From positions 126,501 to 190,500 of the forward strand of contig NZ_JAYESJ010000001.1 in NCBI RefSeq assembly GCF_034720595.1: a stretch of 64,000 nt of DNA, written 5' to 3'. Numbering within the stretch: the first letter of the stretch is position 1; each line of letters begins with the position of its first letter. The position numbers and the translations under genes were made by a program. The DNA is from Rhizobium sp. CC-YZS058. Its GTDB lineage: Bacteria > Pseudomonadota > Alphaproteobacteria > Rhizobiales > Rhizobiaceae. The notes under the pieces are model-generated. The model did not search any database and was not told the origin of the DNA. It saw only the letters and a list, made by a program, of their open reading frames with translations. Shown in pieces: positions 1 to 8,221 of the stretch.

Positions 1-594
1 GTTGGTTGCGACAACGGAGTGGTTCCTAGCAATCACTGCAGCGGGAATGCCCACCATACCAAGTGCTGCCGTCGCAGTTGACGCCTGCTTCATTTTCAAT
101 CGGCTAGAGAGTGCAATCGAACGCGCGAGGTGTGGTCGGTAGTAGTCTAACCAAGCAATCTCATGCGGCGTAAAGCTGCCTGCCATTTGGCCGCGATCTA
201 CTGAAAAGACGGCAAGGTCCTCTCGGGCGCCGTTAATCACCGTAGCTGCTGTATAGAAGATATTACGGGGGCGCAAAAAGTCCGTGACAATTGGTAAACT
301 ATCGTAATCGCCGGCATACACATCGCTGTCTTGTATGAATCCAGGGTGAGCACGTCTAATAAGATCCTCTAGCCGCGGATTCCGTTTATTCCATCCCCCT
401 GCAGTGTACTCCTCCATTATTTCGCGCGTTGCAAACGGTGCGTCCCAGAACAGCTCGCCGTCTGCTAAAATGAAAAGCGACCCCCCGCGCGCGTTCATGT
501 GATCCGAGAACCTGTCGATAACACCGCTCCACTCATCTGGAATGAGCGCGGCGGTATAGATGCGATTTACGAGATCAGCGTCGTGTTCAAGCAT
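1..594 (-). CDS. LuxR-family regulator, N-terminal part (runs off window)
   Basis: The frame is open from an ATG at 594 to the window edge (198 codons), so the C-terminus is missing. The N-terminus (MLEHDADLVNRIYTAALIPD) and the later PHLARSIALSSRLKMK segment follow the pattern of rhizobial LuxR-type regulators, which have a PAS/GAF-like sensory half of about 200 residues followed by a C-terminal LuxR helix-turn-helix. The helix-turn-helix itself would lie beyond position 1, so DNA binding is inferred and not seen. No strong Shine-Dalgarno sequence precedes the ATG. Family membership rests on pattern recognition of the N-terminal half only. Confidence 0.6.
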   Translation of the reverse strand, partial: MLEHDADLVNRIYTAALIPDEWSGVIDRFSDHMNARGGSLFILADGELFWDAPFATREIMEEYTAGGWNKRNPRLEDLIRRAHPGFIQDSDVYAGDYDSLPIVTDFLRPRNIFYTAATVINGAREDLAVFSVDRGQMAGSFTPHEIAWLDYYRPHLARSIALSSRLKMKQASTATAALGMVGIPAAVIARNHSVVATN

Positions 595-878
595 ACTGGT
601 CACTTAAATTTGAAAAAAAGCGCAGCATGCCACATGCTGATCGATTCGCAATAAATTCAGAAGGTGCAAAACCTCACCTACTCACTTAGACCAGAATAGG
701 ACTGCGTTCAGCAGCTCCCTGAATGGATCGCCCCTAAGCGAACCGCAATTTTCAAGCCCACCTTTGGTAGTACGAGCAGGTACGGCAGGCGCATAAACCC
801 TCCTCCTCCCCAACATTGGGGAAGACTTGTAGCTTTCGCCGTATGCCAATGATCCCTAATTCATTACAGGGGGCAAAC

Positions 879-1241
879 TTGAAAAAGCTGATCGTATTAT
901 TCCTGACTATCGCGTCTCTTTCCGCATGTGTGCCAGGTGGGGGCACTCCGGCAAATGGCGGCGCTGCGCTATCTACCTCTGAACGCTCCTTCGCAGGTAC
1001 TTGGGACGGCAAGCTTCCAAGTGGGACGCCCGTTCGCGTCGTGGTCACTGATGCAGGGGGAGTGAGCTACTATTTCAAAGGCCGAATACAGACGCTCCAG
1101 AACGTGATGATCACGAGCTCCCGGGTTTCCGCGACCGTAGGTACGAACGGCAGTACATTTACCCTGTCGCAGAACGGCTCGTATGTCTTTACTTGGGGGC
1201 CAACGGGCGAAATAACCCGTGCAATGCTCTCAAAGGTTTGA
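879..1241 (+). CDS. small secreted lipoprotein of unknown function
   Basis: The TTG at 879 is chosen as start because an AGGGGG ribosome binding site lies just upstream and the resulting N-terminus is a textbook lipoprotein signal: KK, a hydrophobic stretch, then a lipobox ending SLSAC. An in-frame ATG at 816 would bury the signal behind 21 odd residues. The mature part is about 100 residues, Gly/Ser/Thr rich, with alternating polar/hydrophobic residues that suggest a beta-rich fold (SFAGTWDGKLPSGTPVRV). It is probably an outer-membrane or periplasmic lipoprotein. I do not recognise the family. Confidence 0.65.
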   Translation: MKKLIVLFLTIASLSACVPGGGTPANGGAALSTSERSFAGTWDGKLPSGTPVRVVVTDAGGVSYYFKGRIQTLQNVMITSSRVSATVGTNGSTFTLSQNGSYVFTWGPTGEITRAMLSKV

Positions 1242-1404
1242 GTCCGAAACCTGCTCGCTTCCGAGTAGCCGAAAGTTCGCCCGTGGAGCAGGCAGATTGA
1301 CACGTGATTCGCCGTTTGGGGTGCTCATGCTAGAGAGACAAGAAAGAGTGCTTCATCCTAGCGCCCTTCAGATTTAACATGTTATAATATAGATTGGTTT
1401 CAAA

Positions 1405-3393
1405 ATGGCTGTTGATATTTCCGGCACCCGATCAGGCACATATCAGCTTCGCAACATATCGAACGAGACAGTGAACTTTCTCAGTGGAGCGGTCATAAAT
1501 GCGAGCCGCGGTGCAGGCATTCTTGCGAGTTCGGTCACGAACCTAACATTAAATCTCGACGGATTTGTTGCAATTAGCGACACCTATGCACGCTCGTACG
1601 GTGTCCAAGTGAGTGGGAATGGAAACGCACTCAATGTCGGAACTAGCTTTGGGTTCTCCGAAGACAACCCAAACGTTGAGACCGGAGCGATATTCGTCAA
1701 CGGCTCCAATAACTTCATAAGCAATTACGCCAATCTTGATTACCGCGAGGATATCCGCATTAGCGGCCCAGGGAATCTAGTTTCAAATTTCGGCCTCATG
1801 TCGAAAATCGAGATGAGTGTTGAAATGAGCATAGCTAACAACGGCCAACTAGGCCAGGTCACGGTGATGGATGGGACGTTCCGAACCAGCAATCTGACTA
1901 CTGTGGTGAACGATGGGGAATGGGGAGGTTTTAATAACTCGGGTTCTTCAACCAAACTCAATGCGTTTGAAGGGAGCAGTGCAGCAGAGATAATTATCAA
2001 CAACCACATTATCGCCGACGACGTCCGCTTCGGCGCGGGCAACGATATTTTCCGCAACAATGGCGGATACATGGGTGGTCTTGTTTTCGGGGGAGCTGGC
2101 GACGACACCTTCATTCTGGATCGAGGCACGGTCCGCGGGATCGGAGGTCCGCTGACAGGCCTCTACAACGCAATCGAGTACGCAGGTGAGGGGGTCGATA
2201 CGGTAATCCTTACCGAGGATTTCATAAACGATTTGACCGGCGTATTTCAGATATTCGAAAACGTAGAAGATCTGATACTTATGGGTGTTTCTGCAGGAAA
2301 GGCGCGCGGCAACAGTCTCGATAACGCACTGTACGGTAGCGAGGGAAAGGATTTCCTGGACGGCGCAGATGGCAACGACCGGCTAGAGGGGGCGGGTGGA
2401 GCGGATACATTGATAGGTGGCGCCGGCATCGACACAGCGGTCTATTTAGGTAACCAAGCTAACTACGTCGTGACGCAGGACGCGAATGGTAGTGTGACAG
2501 TCCGCGGCATAGGCGAACGCGCCGAAGATGGCACCGACACCCTTTCTTCGATCGAAAAGCTCGCGTTTTCTGATGGCACAATCGACCTGAACACGTTCGT
2601 CAACGTGGCACCCGTGATTACCTCGAATGGTGGCGGTGCCACTGCACTCATCAGACTAGTGGAGGGTGGAACTTCCGTGACGAAGGTTCAAGCTAGAGCA
2701 GAGCAAGGTAAGCTTAGCTTTTCCCTTTCCAGCAGTGACGATGCGGCATTGTTTACAATCGATTCTGTAACTGGAGTGCTCGCATTTAAAAGGACAACTG
2801 ATTTCGAGACGCCACGCGACGGCGGACGAGATAACATTTACAACGTGACGGTCATCGCTAGCAATGGGGCGAAGAGTGATCAGCAGGACCTGAGTGTGCT
2901 TGTGAAAGACAAATCGGGTCTGACGCTTAGCGGTTCATCAAAGAATGATGTCCTCAGGGGCACTTCTGAAAGTGACGTGCTGTCCGGTGGTAAGGGGAAC
3001 GATAAACTTTTGGGAGGGGCGGGGAATGACAGACTGATTGGTGGTCTTAATTCTGATGTTCTAACCGGCGGCAGCGGAAAGGACACGTTTGTCTTCAATG
3101 CGAAGCTGGGTTCAACGAACATTGATAAGATAACGGATTTCACTGTCCGTAGCGACTCTATCCAGCTTGACGACGACATATTCAAAAAAGTCGGCAAAAT
3201 TGGCGACCTCGCTTCCTCAGCATTCTGGACAGGCGCAAAAGCGCATGATGCGAACGACCGCATCGTCTATGACAAAAAGTCTGGTACGCTATGGTACGAT
3301 CAAGACGGCAACGGAGCAGCGAGCGCCGTTCAGATTGCGCAGATGAGTAAGAATCTGACGTTGTCGGCGCTAGATTTCGAGATAGTCGCCTGA
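1405..3393 (+). CDS. RTX calcium-binding secreted protein with cadherin-like domain
   Basis: This 662-residue protein lacks a Sec signal. Residues 1-300 are Asn/Gly-rich, beta-helix-like repeats. Glycine/aspartate nonapeptide RTX repeats occur around 311-347 (DGADGNDRLEGAGGADTLIG) and again around 509-565 (GGKGNDKLLGGAGNDRLIGG). Residues 417-500 resemble a cadherin-like module (FTIDSVTGVLAF then YNVTVIASNG). The end (GTLWYDQDGNGAASAVQIAQ followed by a hydrophobic tail) matches the C-terminal secretion region of rhizobial RTX proteins exported by type I secretion. No ABC/HlyD/TolC secretion genes are adjacent, so export would rely on a system elsewhere. The exact role (adhesion or surface layer) is inferred. 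Confidence 0.85.
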   Translation: MAVDISGTRSGTYQLRNISNETVNFLSGAVINASRGAGILASSVTNLTLNLDGFVAISDTYARSYGVQVSGNGNALNVGTSFGFSEDNPNVETGAIFVNGSNNFISNYANLDYREDIRISGPGNLVSNFGLMSKIEMSVEMSIANNGQLGQVTVMDGTFRTSNLTTVVNDGEWGGFNNSGSSTKLNAFEGSSAAEIIINNHIIADDVRFGAGNDIFRNNGGYMGGLVFGGAGDDTFILDRGTVRGIGGPLTGLYNAIEYAGEGVDTVILTEDFINDLTGVFQIFENVEDLILMGVSAGKARGNSLDNALYGSEGKDFLDGADGNDRLEGAGGADTLIGGAGIDTAVYLGNQANYVVTQDANGSVTVRGIGERAEDGTDTLSSIEKLAFSDGTIDLNTFVNVAPVITSNGGGATALIRLVEGGTSVTKVQARAEQGKLSFSLSSSDDAALFTIDSVTGVLAFKRTTDFETPRDGGRDNIYNVTVIASNGAKSDQQDLSVLVKDKSGLTLSGSSKNDVLRGTSESDVLSGGKGNDKLLGGAGNDRLIGGLNSDVLTGGSGKDTFVFNAKLGSTNIDKITDFTVRSDSIQLDDDIFKKVGKIGDLASSAFWTGAKAHDANDRIVYDKKSGTLWYDQDGNGAASAVQIAQMSKNLTLSALDFEIVA

Positions 3394-3437
3394 AGATTCC
3401 AACTCAGTGAAGTGCGAGCCCTTCAATCAGCGACTGA

Positions 3438-3458
3438 TGACGCAAGGGAGTTGCGTCA
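3438..3458 (+). terminator. possible terminator hairpin after the RTX gene
   Basis: TGACGCAA and TTGCGTCA form a perfect 8-bp stem with a 5-base loop, 45 bases after the RTX stop codon. There is no real T-run after it, so intrinsic termination is uncertain. Confidence 0.35.
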
Positions 3459-3623
3459 TTCGAGTTGGCGACAGCCTAAGCAACTAATCTTCACAATGCC
3501 TTCGGGACCATCAGCGAGCTATAGTTCGTTGGAGCCTTAGCCGTAACAGAATGCGTTCCGAAAGAGGTGGTTCGGTTTGTCTGAACAGTTTCGGGCGTTT
3601 TGCTAAGTGGATTTCCGCCTCGA

Positions 3624-4454
3624 TTATGCCGCCACCATCATCGGTGCCAGCGCGTTAAAGTAGGCCTGATCCGGCGTCTGCCGGCCAAGGGATGAATGTG
3701 GGCGTCTGGTGTTGTAGAAGTTCAGATATCGGCCGATGCCAGCGCGTGCCTCGGACACAGTCTTGTAGGCATGGAGGTAGACTTCCTCGTATTTGATCGA
3801 ACGCCAGAGCCGCTCGACGAAGACATTGTCTCGCCAGGCACCCTTGCCATCCATCGAGACGGCGATCTGCGACCTCTTCAGCACGGCGGTGAAGTCGATG
3901 GAGGTGAACTGCGATCCCTGGTCGGTATTGAAGATTTCCGGCTTGCCATGACGGGCAAGTGCCTCCTCCACCGCCTCGATGCAGAAGGCTGCTTCCATCG
4001 TGATCGACAAGCGCCATGACAAGACCTTCCGGCTGAACCAGTCCACGACGGCGCACAGATAGACAAATCCCCGCGCCATGGGGATGTAGGTCAGGTCCAT
4101 TGCCCAGACCTGATTGGGCCGGGTGACTGCCAGCTTTCGTAGGAGGTAGGGATAAATCTTGTGCCCTGGCGCCGGTTTCGAGGTGTTCGGGCGGCGGTAG
4201 ATCGCCTCGATGCCCATCTTCTTCATCAGCGTGGCGACGTGTAGTCGCCCGGTCTCCAGACCTTCTCCTCTCAAGAGCCCCTGCAACATCCGACTTCCGG
4301 CAAAGGGGTAGTCGAGATGCAGTTCGTCAATCCGGCGCATAAGGGCCAGATCGCCGTCAGACACCGGACGTGGAGAATAGTAGACGCTGCCACGGCTGAA
4401 GCCGAGAAGCTTCGCCTGGCGCACGACGGATAGCTTGTGCTCGCGGTCGATCAT
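3624..4454 (-). CDS. IS3-family transposase OrfB (DDE integrase core)
   Basis: OrfB supplies the catalytic domain of the IS3-family transposase. The three acidic residues are visible in their usual settings: WAMDLTYI (first D), NTDQGSQFT (second D) and VERLWRSIKYEE (E). An N-terminal HTH_21-like segment precedes them (MRRIDELHLDYPFAGSRML). At 276 residues the length is normal and the frame is unbroken. It overlaps OrfA by the 4 bases ATGA. In this family OrfA and OrfB are often joined by programmed -1 frameshifting, but I see no clear A-rich slippery heptamer at the overlap, so translational coupling is also possible. Confidence 0.9.
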   Translation of the reverse strand: MIDREHKLSVVRQAKLLGFSRGSVYYSPRPVSDGDLALMRRIDELHLDYPFAGSRMLQGLLRGEGLETGRLHVATLMKKMGIEAIYRRPNTSKPAPGHKIYPYLLRKLAVTRPNQVWAMDLTYIPMARGFVYLCAVVDWFSRKVLSWRLSITMEAAFCIEAVEEALARHGKPEIFNTDQGSQFTSIDFTAVLKRSQIAVSMDGKGAWRDNVFVERLWRSIKYEEVYLHAYKTVSEARAGIGRYLNFYNTRRPHSSLGRQTPDQAYFNALAPMMVAA

Positions 4455-4783
4455 TTCTTTCCGCCCAGCAATCCCGCCTTGCCGAGCGCACCGGATAAAA
4501 AATCGTTCTCCAGTGTCAGTTCGCCGATTTTCGCGTGCAGCGTTTTGACATCGATGGTCGGACCCGACGGCTCCGCCTTCGTTTCATCGCCGAACACACC
4601 CGTCGCCCCCTCAAGGAGCTGGTCTTTCCATTGCTTGATCTGGTTGGCGTGCACATCGAACTGCTGGGACAACTCCACCAGCGTCTGCTCACCTCGGATG
4701 GCGGCAAGTGCCACCTTCGCCTTGAAAGCCGGGCTATGGTTCCGGCGCAGTCGTCTCGTCATGGTCTCTCCTGTTCCCGGCAT
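4451..4783 (-). CDS. IS3-family transposase OrfA (HTH)
   Basis: This 110-residue protein has the HTH_Tnp_1 pattern at its N-terminus (RRNHSPAFKAKVALAAIRGE and FDVHANQIKQWKDQLLEGA). A leucine-zipper-like heptad follows (KTLHAKIGELTLENDFLSGA), which serves OrfA/OrfAB multimerisation in the family. It recognises the element's terminal inverted repeats. An AGGAGAGA-type ribosome binding site precedes its ATG on the minus strand. Its stop overlaps the OrfB start. Confidence 0.9.
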   Translation of the reverse strand: MPGTGETMTRRLRRNHSPAFKAKVALAAIRGEQTLVELSQQFDVHANQIKQWKDQLLEGATGVFGDETKAEPSGPTIDVKTLHAKIGELTLENDFLSGALGKAGLLGGKK

Positions 4784-4814
4784 CTAAGCCGAAGTCAGGC
4801 AGAAACTCCACTCA

Positions 4815-5142
4815 TCCCCGATGTGCAGATTTCCCGAGCCAGCTCTATCATCGTATCTCACAATGCACGCAAGCTCTGGAAGCGGTCCATCAGCTCGTGG
4901 ACGAGGCTACCCTTGAGACACGTCGCAAGACTGTCGCGGTGGTTACTCCCATATCTTTCGAGCTGGCATCTGCCCTTATCCTTCTCGCAAAACTACGCTC
5001 GCTTGGTCAGGCTGATGTGAACGAAAACGCTGTATGGCAGGCAGCGCAGATGAGAATGGCCAGTGCGCGCCACGCGCTTTTCGTTGCACAAGACGATGGC
5101 GATTTGCCCTACTCCTTCCGCGGCTCGGCTTTGTCGATATAG
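4815..5142 (+). pseudogene. 3' remnant of an unknown gene cut by the IS3 element (possible)
   Basis: The frame is open from the IS boundary to a TAG at 5140-5142, about 109 codons. The only plausible start inside it is a GTG at 4897, which lacks a Shine-Dalgarno sequence. The protein text before that GTG (QLYHRISQCTQALEAVHQLV) has the same helical character as the text after it, which suggests that the true N-terminus lay across the insertion point. The remainder is helical (SFELASALILLAKLRSLGQA). I do not recognise the family. If the GTG is real this is an intact 81-residue gene instead. Confidence 0.4.
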
Positions 5143-5295
5143 GACCGAAATACAAGAACGGGACGACGCGGCCTCATCCAGCAGGGTTGACCACAATAGA
5201 TTCAGTCGTGGCCGCCACTAGCTTTTGCGCGGTATGGGACATACACCCACAGTCGTGGATGCGAACTGCAGCTCCTCGTGTCAAGGATTCTCGAT

Positions 5296-5649
5296 ATGCT
5301 GGACGAACTCAAGCAGGCTGTGAACGCGTTTGCGATCGAGATCCAGCTGGTGGAAGAAACGTCCGCACTTGGCATGGTTCAGGGCTATCATGTGATCCGG
5401 CCCGCCAAATCGATCGAAGAGCTCCAAGCGTTGAAGGTGACGCATGCTGAGGCGTTCCGCGCTCTTGCTGGGGAAGTTCACTCCCTCACCACGACGAGCG
5501 AGCTAGACGCCTTCCGTCGTCGTTTTGCAGCTTCAAGTGTTGCCCTCCGCCAGGTGCTCCCGCTGCCAACCCTAGCTGCTCAAAGATACGTAGATGCCGC
5601 TTTGGTAGGAGCAGCGTCGCATTTGTCCAGGATGAACAGCGTTACATAG
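5296..5649 (+). CDS. hypothetical helical protein
   Basis: The ATG at 5296 is preceded at 8 bases by AAGGA, which decides the start over an upstream in-frame GTG at 5278. The 117-residue product is predicted mostly helical (MLDELKQAVNAFAIEIQLVE, and LTTTSELDAFRRRFAASSVA), without signal peptide or membrane segment. No family is recognised. It stands alone between the IS-disrupted remnant and a tiny membrane protein gene. Confidence 0.5.
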   Translation: MLDELKQAVNAFAIEIQLVEETSALGMVQGYHVIRPAKSIEELQALKVTHAEAFRALAGEVHSLTTTSELDAFRRRFAASSVALRQVLPLPTLAAQRYVDAALVGAASHLSRMNSVT

Positions 5650-5732
5650 CTCAACCGCGAAACGCAGCGGCCCCACATCTTGACTACCGATGGCGCTTGG
5701 AAGAGCCTGTCAGACACGACCCGGAGACCATC

Positions 5733-5852
5733 ATGACCAATGACGCAAGCTACAGAACCGCTGATCGCGCTGGCTACATCCTCGGCGCGATTGTCAGCAT
5801 CTTGGTGTATGGGATCGTCCTATTCCCCATGCTCAAAGCATTACTGGCGTAG
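5733..5852 (+). CDS. 39-residue single-pass membrane protein
   Basis: The frame encodes MTNDASYRTADRAGYILGAI and then a hydrophobic segment (VSILVYGIVLFPMLKALLA) ending in TAG. A GGAGA ribosome binding site sits 5 bases before the ATG. The product is one polar N-terminal tail plus one transmembrane helix. It lies 175 bases upstream of the cobalamin riboswitch, so it is probably not under cobalamin control. Such small proteins are often missed in automatic annotation. Function unknown. Confidence 0.5.
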   Translation: MTNDASYRTADRAGYILGAIVSILVYGIVLFPMLKALLA

Positions 5853-6026
5853 GCCGCCAGCACCGCGCGTGGCCCTATCAGATCATTGTGGGGAGATTGG
5901 GTGCACGTCAGAGCACGAACAAGTCTAGCGTCCGCGTTGCATCCTGCATCAGTAGGCCTTGTGGATTGACAACACGTCCTGGGCGAGCCTACGTCTAGGC
6001 ATCGATCGGTACCGAGAGAGGCAGAC

Positions 6027-6250
6027 GCCTTCGAGGTGTAAATGGGAACGTGACGGGCGGACCAATATTCGGCGCCCATATCACGGCCGACCCCGCGACT
6101 GTAGAGTGGCGAGGAATTATCGAGCCGGCACCCCGGCTAAAGTCACTGCGTTGGAACGGCGAAGGCCTCAGATACGCGGGAAGACGAGAGTATTCCGAAG
6201 GCGAATGCATATCGCCCGACGCCATGAGCCAGGAAACCTGCCGAGCGATA
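6027..6250 (+). promoter_or_regulatory. cobalamin (B12) riboswitch upstream of cbtBA
   Basis: The conserved elements of the AdoCbl riboswitch are in order. GAGGTGTAAATGGGAACGTG is near the 5' end (6033-6052), CCGACCCCGCGACTGTA is the central core, GGCGAAGGC and GGGAAGACG follow, and the B12 box AGCCAGGAAACCTGCC lies at 6227-6242. A G/C hairpin (CCGGGGTTCATCCCCG) then lies between the aptamer and the cbtB ribosome binding site. In this class cobalamin binding turns expression off, which fits a cobalt importer as target. Confidence 0.9.
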
Positions 6251-6306
6251 GGAGCGTCGTGCTCCGACCGGGGTTCATCCCCGTACGCGCCATCACGGAG
6301 GTTGTT

Positions 6307-6483
6307 ATGGCTCATTCTCGTTCCAACGCTGCGGCTTTGCCGCTGAGCGACCGTCTTATCGCCGGCGTATTCTCCCTATTTCTCGGCGCTGCCCTCATCT
6401 TCGCGGCAGGATTGGCCAATTCATCGACGCTGCACGACACAGCGCATGATGTTCGCCATTCCTTCGGGTTTCCCTGCCACTAA
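6307..6483 (+). CDS. cbtB: CbtB, small subunit of the B12-regulated cobalt transporter
   Basis: This 58-residue protein has one transmembrane helix (VFSLFLGAALIFAAGLAN). Its short C-terminal tail is rich in histidine and ends in Cys-His (HDVRHSFGFPCH), the hallmark of CbtB, where the tail is thought to bind the metal. It follows directly on a cobalamin riboswitch, has a GGAGG ribosome binding site, and is followed by cbtA. CbtAB is predicted from comparative genomics to take up cobalt for cobalamin synthesis. Confidence 0.88.
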   Translation: MAHSRSNAAALPLSDRLIAGVFSLFLGAALIFAAGLANSSTLHDTAHDVRHSFGFPCH

Positions 6484-6576
6484 CGACAGCGTCCCTCTTC
6501 AGCGATAACCCAGCCCGCCACCTCAGCAGTGGCGGACGCGCTTTGGCTTGCGCTGCAGAGGGCAGAGGATCAAAAT

Positions 6577-7320
6577 ATGATTGTAAGAACTCTACTGGTC
6601 GCACTCGTGGCCGGGCTTATAGCAGGCGTCTTTATGACTGGCCTGCAACAACTGCGGCTCGTCCCGCTCATCCTGGAAGCTGAGACTTACGAAGGCGCTT
6701 CCGGTCCTCATGAAGACCATGCAGCTGTCTTCCAACACCCTGTCGAAGCCCTTGCGCAGTATCTGCTCGTGACGCCGGCTCACGCCCACAGTGACAATGC
6801 TGAGGAAGAAGCCGGCGGAACGCTGTTTGGCCTTGATCGGTTCTCTGGCACCCTTCTTGCCAACCTTGTGGCTGGGGCTGGGTTTGGCTTGCTGATGGCG
6901 GGCGTTAGCGTCGTTATTGGTCACCCTTTGACAGCTGCCAACGGCTTGATCTGGGGATCGCTTGGCTGGTTGGCAGTCCATCTTCTGCCGTCCCTAGGAC
7001 TACCACCCGAACTGCCGGGCTTCCCTGCAGCGGATCTGACGGCCCGCCAAATTTGGTGGATCGCAACTGTGTTCATCTCAGCCGTAGGTTTAGGCATGTT
7101 GGCGCTTCGGCGAGAGTCAGGCCTGCAGGTTGGTGGTCTACTGCTTATCGTTCTACCACACCTTTGGGGCGCGCCCCAGCCAAGTGATATTGCTAGCCCA
7201 GTGCCGGCTGTTCTTGGGGCGGAGTTCGCAGTAGCAGCCCTCGGAACGACTCTGGCTTTCTGGCTGGTGCTCGGCCTTGTCAGTGGTTGGATTAACGTCC
7301 GCTACGGCAAAGCAGCCTAG
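6577..7320 (+). CDS. cbtA: CbtA, membrane subunit of the cobalt transporter
   Basis: This 247-residue membrane protein has about five hydrophobic segments, starting with MIVRTLLVALVAGLIAGVF. A hydrophilic loop after the first helix carries many histidines and acids (HEDHAAVFQHP, then HAHSDNAEEE), which suits metal capture. It is the expected partner of cbtB, 93 bases upstream, and shares its riboswitch control. AGAGGA precedes the ATG. No cob biosynthesis genes are nearby, so the cobalamin pathway must lie elsewhere. Confidence 0.9.
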   Translation: MIVRTLLVALVAGLIAGVFMTGLQQLRLVPLILEAETYEGASGPHEDHAAVFQHPVEALAQYLLVTPAHAHSDNAEEEAGGTLFGLDRFSGTLLANLVAGAGFGLLMAGVSVVIGHPLTAANGLIWGSLGWLAVHLLPSLGLPPELPGFPAADLTARQIWWIATVFISAVGLGMLALRRESGLQVGGLLLIVLPHLWGAPQPSDIASPVPAVLGAEFAVAALGTTLAFWLVLGLVSGWINVRYGKAA

Positions 7321-7328
7321 GGCAACGA

Positions 7329-8102
7329 CTACGCTGGCGGCAGCGCATCGACGAAAGCCGCCAGTCTTTTCCTCTGAACGGCAGTCGGAAACAACCCGCA
7401 GTTATCGCATACGGTGCCGCCGGGAGCCTGGTAAGCGAGACAACATCCTGCCCTCCGAAGAAAATAGCGGTCTTGCTCGCTGCCTGACCTGCTCATACAG
7501 ATGAAGTCCGTGTCAAGCGAGTGAAACAGGGCCCGCTCGTCCCTTACGATGGCCAACCCCGCCTTCCGACCTTCATACCCACGCCCCACGGCATCACCCA
7601 TCTGCTGAAACGCCAAAGCGACGCTGTCCGCAACAAGCCGCCACTGCATGGTCGGTTCTAGGCCGGTTGTCTCCGCTATGGAGAATACGAACGGTTGCAT
7701 CCATCCGTTCAGTATCAGAGCAGCGTTGCTGGGTTCGACGATTGGGATGAGCATGGCTAAATGAAGTTTGATATGCGGCCCGTCAGCGCTGTTGCAGTTA
7801 CGCCATTCGATCGATGCTACGTAGGTGTCCAAAGGCGGTTCGCATTTGTTCGCCAAAGCCAGGATTGCAAGAACCTTTGCGAGTTGAAAACTAAGGATAG
7901 CCACAGCATGAGCACCTCTGGCTTTAGGAGTGAGACTCTCCTCGAAGCGGTCAGGGTGACCAAGCAAGGATGCCACGATCCGCTCGTCGGCTGCGGCGTC
8001 TTCGAACGGAAGGTACGGCTCACTTTCGGAGCCAAGCTCGACTTGAACGAAGGGTACATGCGTCGCGAGCAGGGAAACGATTTCGGAGTTTCTCATGGGC
8101 AT
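7329..8102 (-). CDS. FhuF-like siderophore-iron reductase with 2Fe-2S site
   Basis: The C-terminus carries the exact FhuF spacing of iron-sulfur cysteines: CC, ten residues, C, two residues, C (CCLAYQAPGGTVCDNC). FhuF reduces ferric hydroxamate siderophores in the cytoplasm and so releases iron. The start is placed at an ATG at 8102, giving 257 residues, close to the 262 of E. coli FhuF; an open frame continues to 8186 but without a ribosome binding site. The rest of the protein is only weakly FhuF-like. It is convergent with cbtA. The ferrichrome-type receptor at 24967 could supply its substrate, though it is far away. Confidence 0.75.
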   Translation of the reverse strand: MPMRNSEIVSLLATHVPFVQVELGSESEPYLPFEDAAADERIVASLLGHPDRFEESLTPKARGAHAVAILSFQLAKVLAILALANKCEPPLDTYVASIEWRNCNSADGPHIKLHLAMLIPIVEPSNAALILNGWMQPFVFSIAETTGLEPTMQWRLVADSVALAFQQMGDAVGRGYEGRKAGLAIVRDERALFHSLDTDFICMSRSGSEQDRYFLRRAGCCLAYQAPGGTVCDNCGLFPTAVQRKRLAAFVDALPPA

Positions 8103-8221
8103 GCAATCCAATTCGCACGAGAAACGGGTATGTGCCGAGACGCTCGCTCTCTGACAAGTGTGGACAACCGTTCCAGACGACGGCATCTAGTAGATGACCA
8201 CATCGAATGATGATGTGGCGG

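Larger units (their letters stand above)
3604..4814 (-). mobile_element. IS3-family insertion sequence
   Basis: Two overlapping minus-strand genes (OrfA 4451..4783, OrfB 3624..4454) make a typical IS3-family element of about 1.2 kb. Imperfect terminal inverted repeats are visible: AAGTGGATTTCCGCCT just inside the left end, and on the opposite strand at the right end GAGTGGAGTTTCTGCCT, starting TG at 4814. The exact left boundary is uncertain by a few bases. No convincing target-site duplication is seen, which may mean an old insertion or a deletion next to one end. Both genes look intact, so the element may still be active. Confidence 0.8.

Noticed and set aside
4440..4470. Programmed -1 frameshift site in the IS3 element
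   Set aside because: The overlap reads GGAAAGAAATGA, without a canonical A-rich slippery heptamer; ATGA coupling explains it as well.
5959..6483. A 174-codon plus-strand frame ending in cbtB
   Set aside because: Its first part covers the riboswitch. The cbtB start at 6307 has a ribosome binding site and the expected length.
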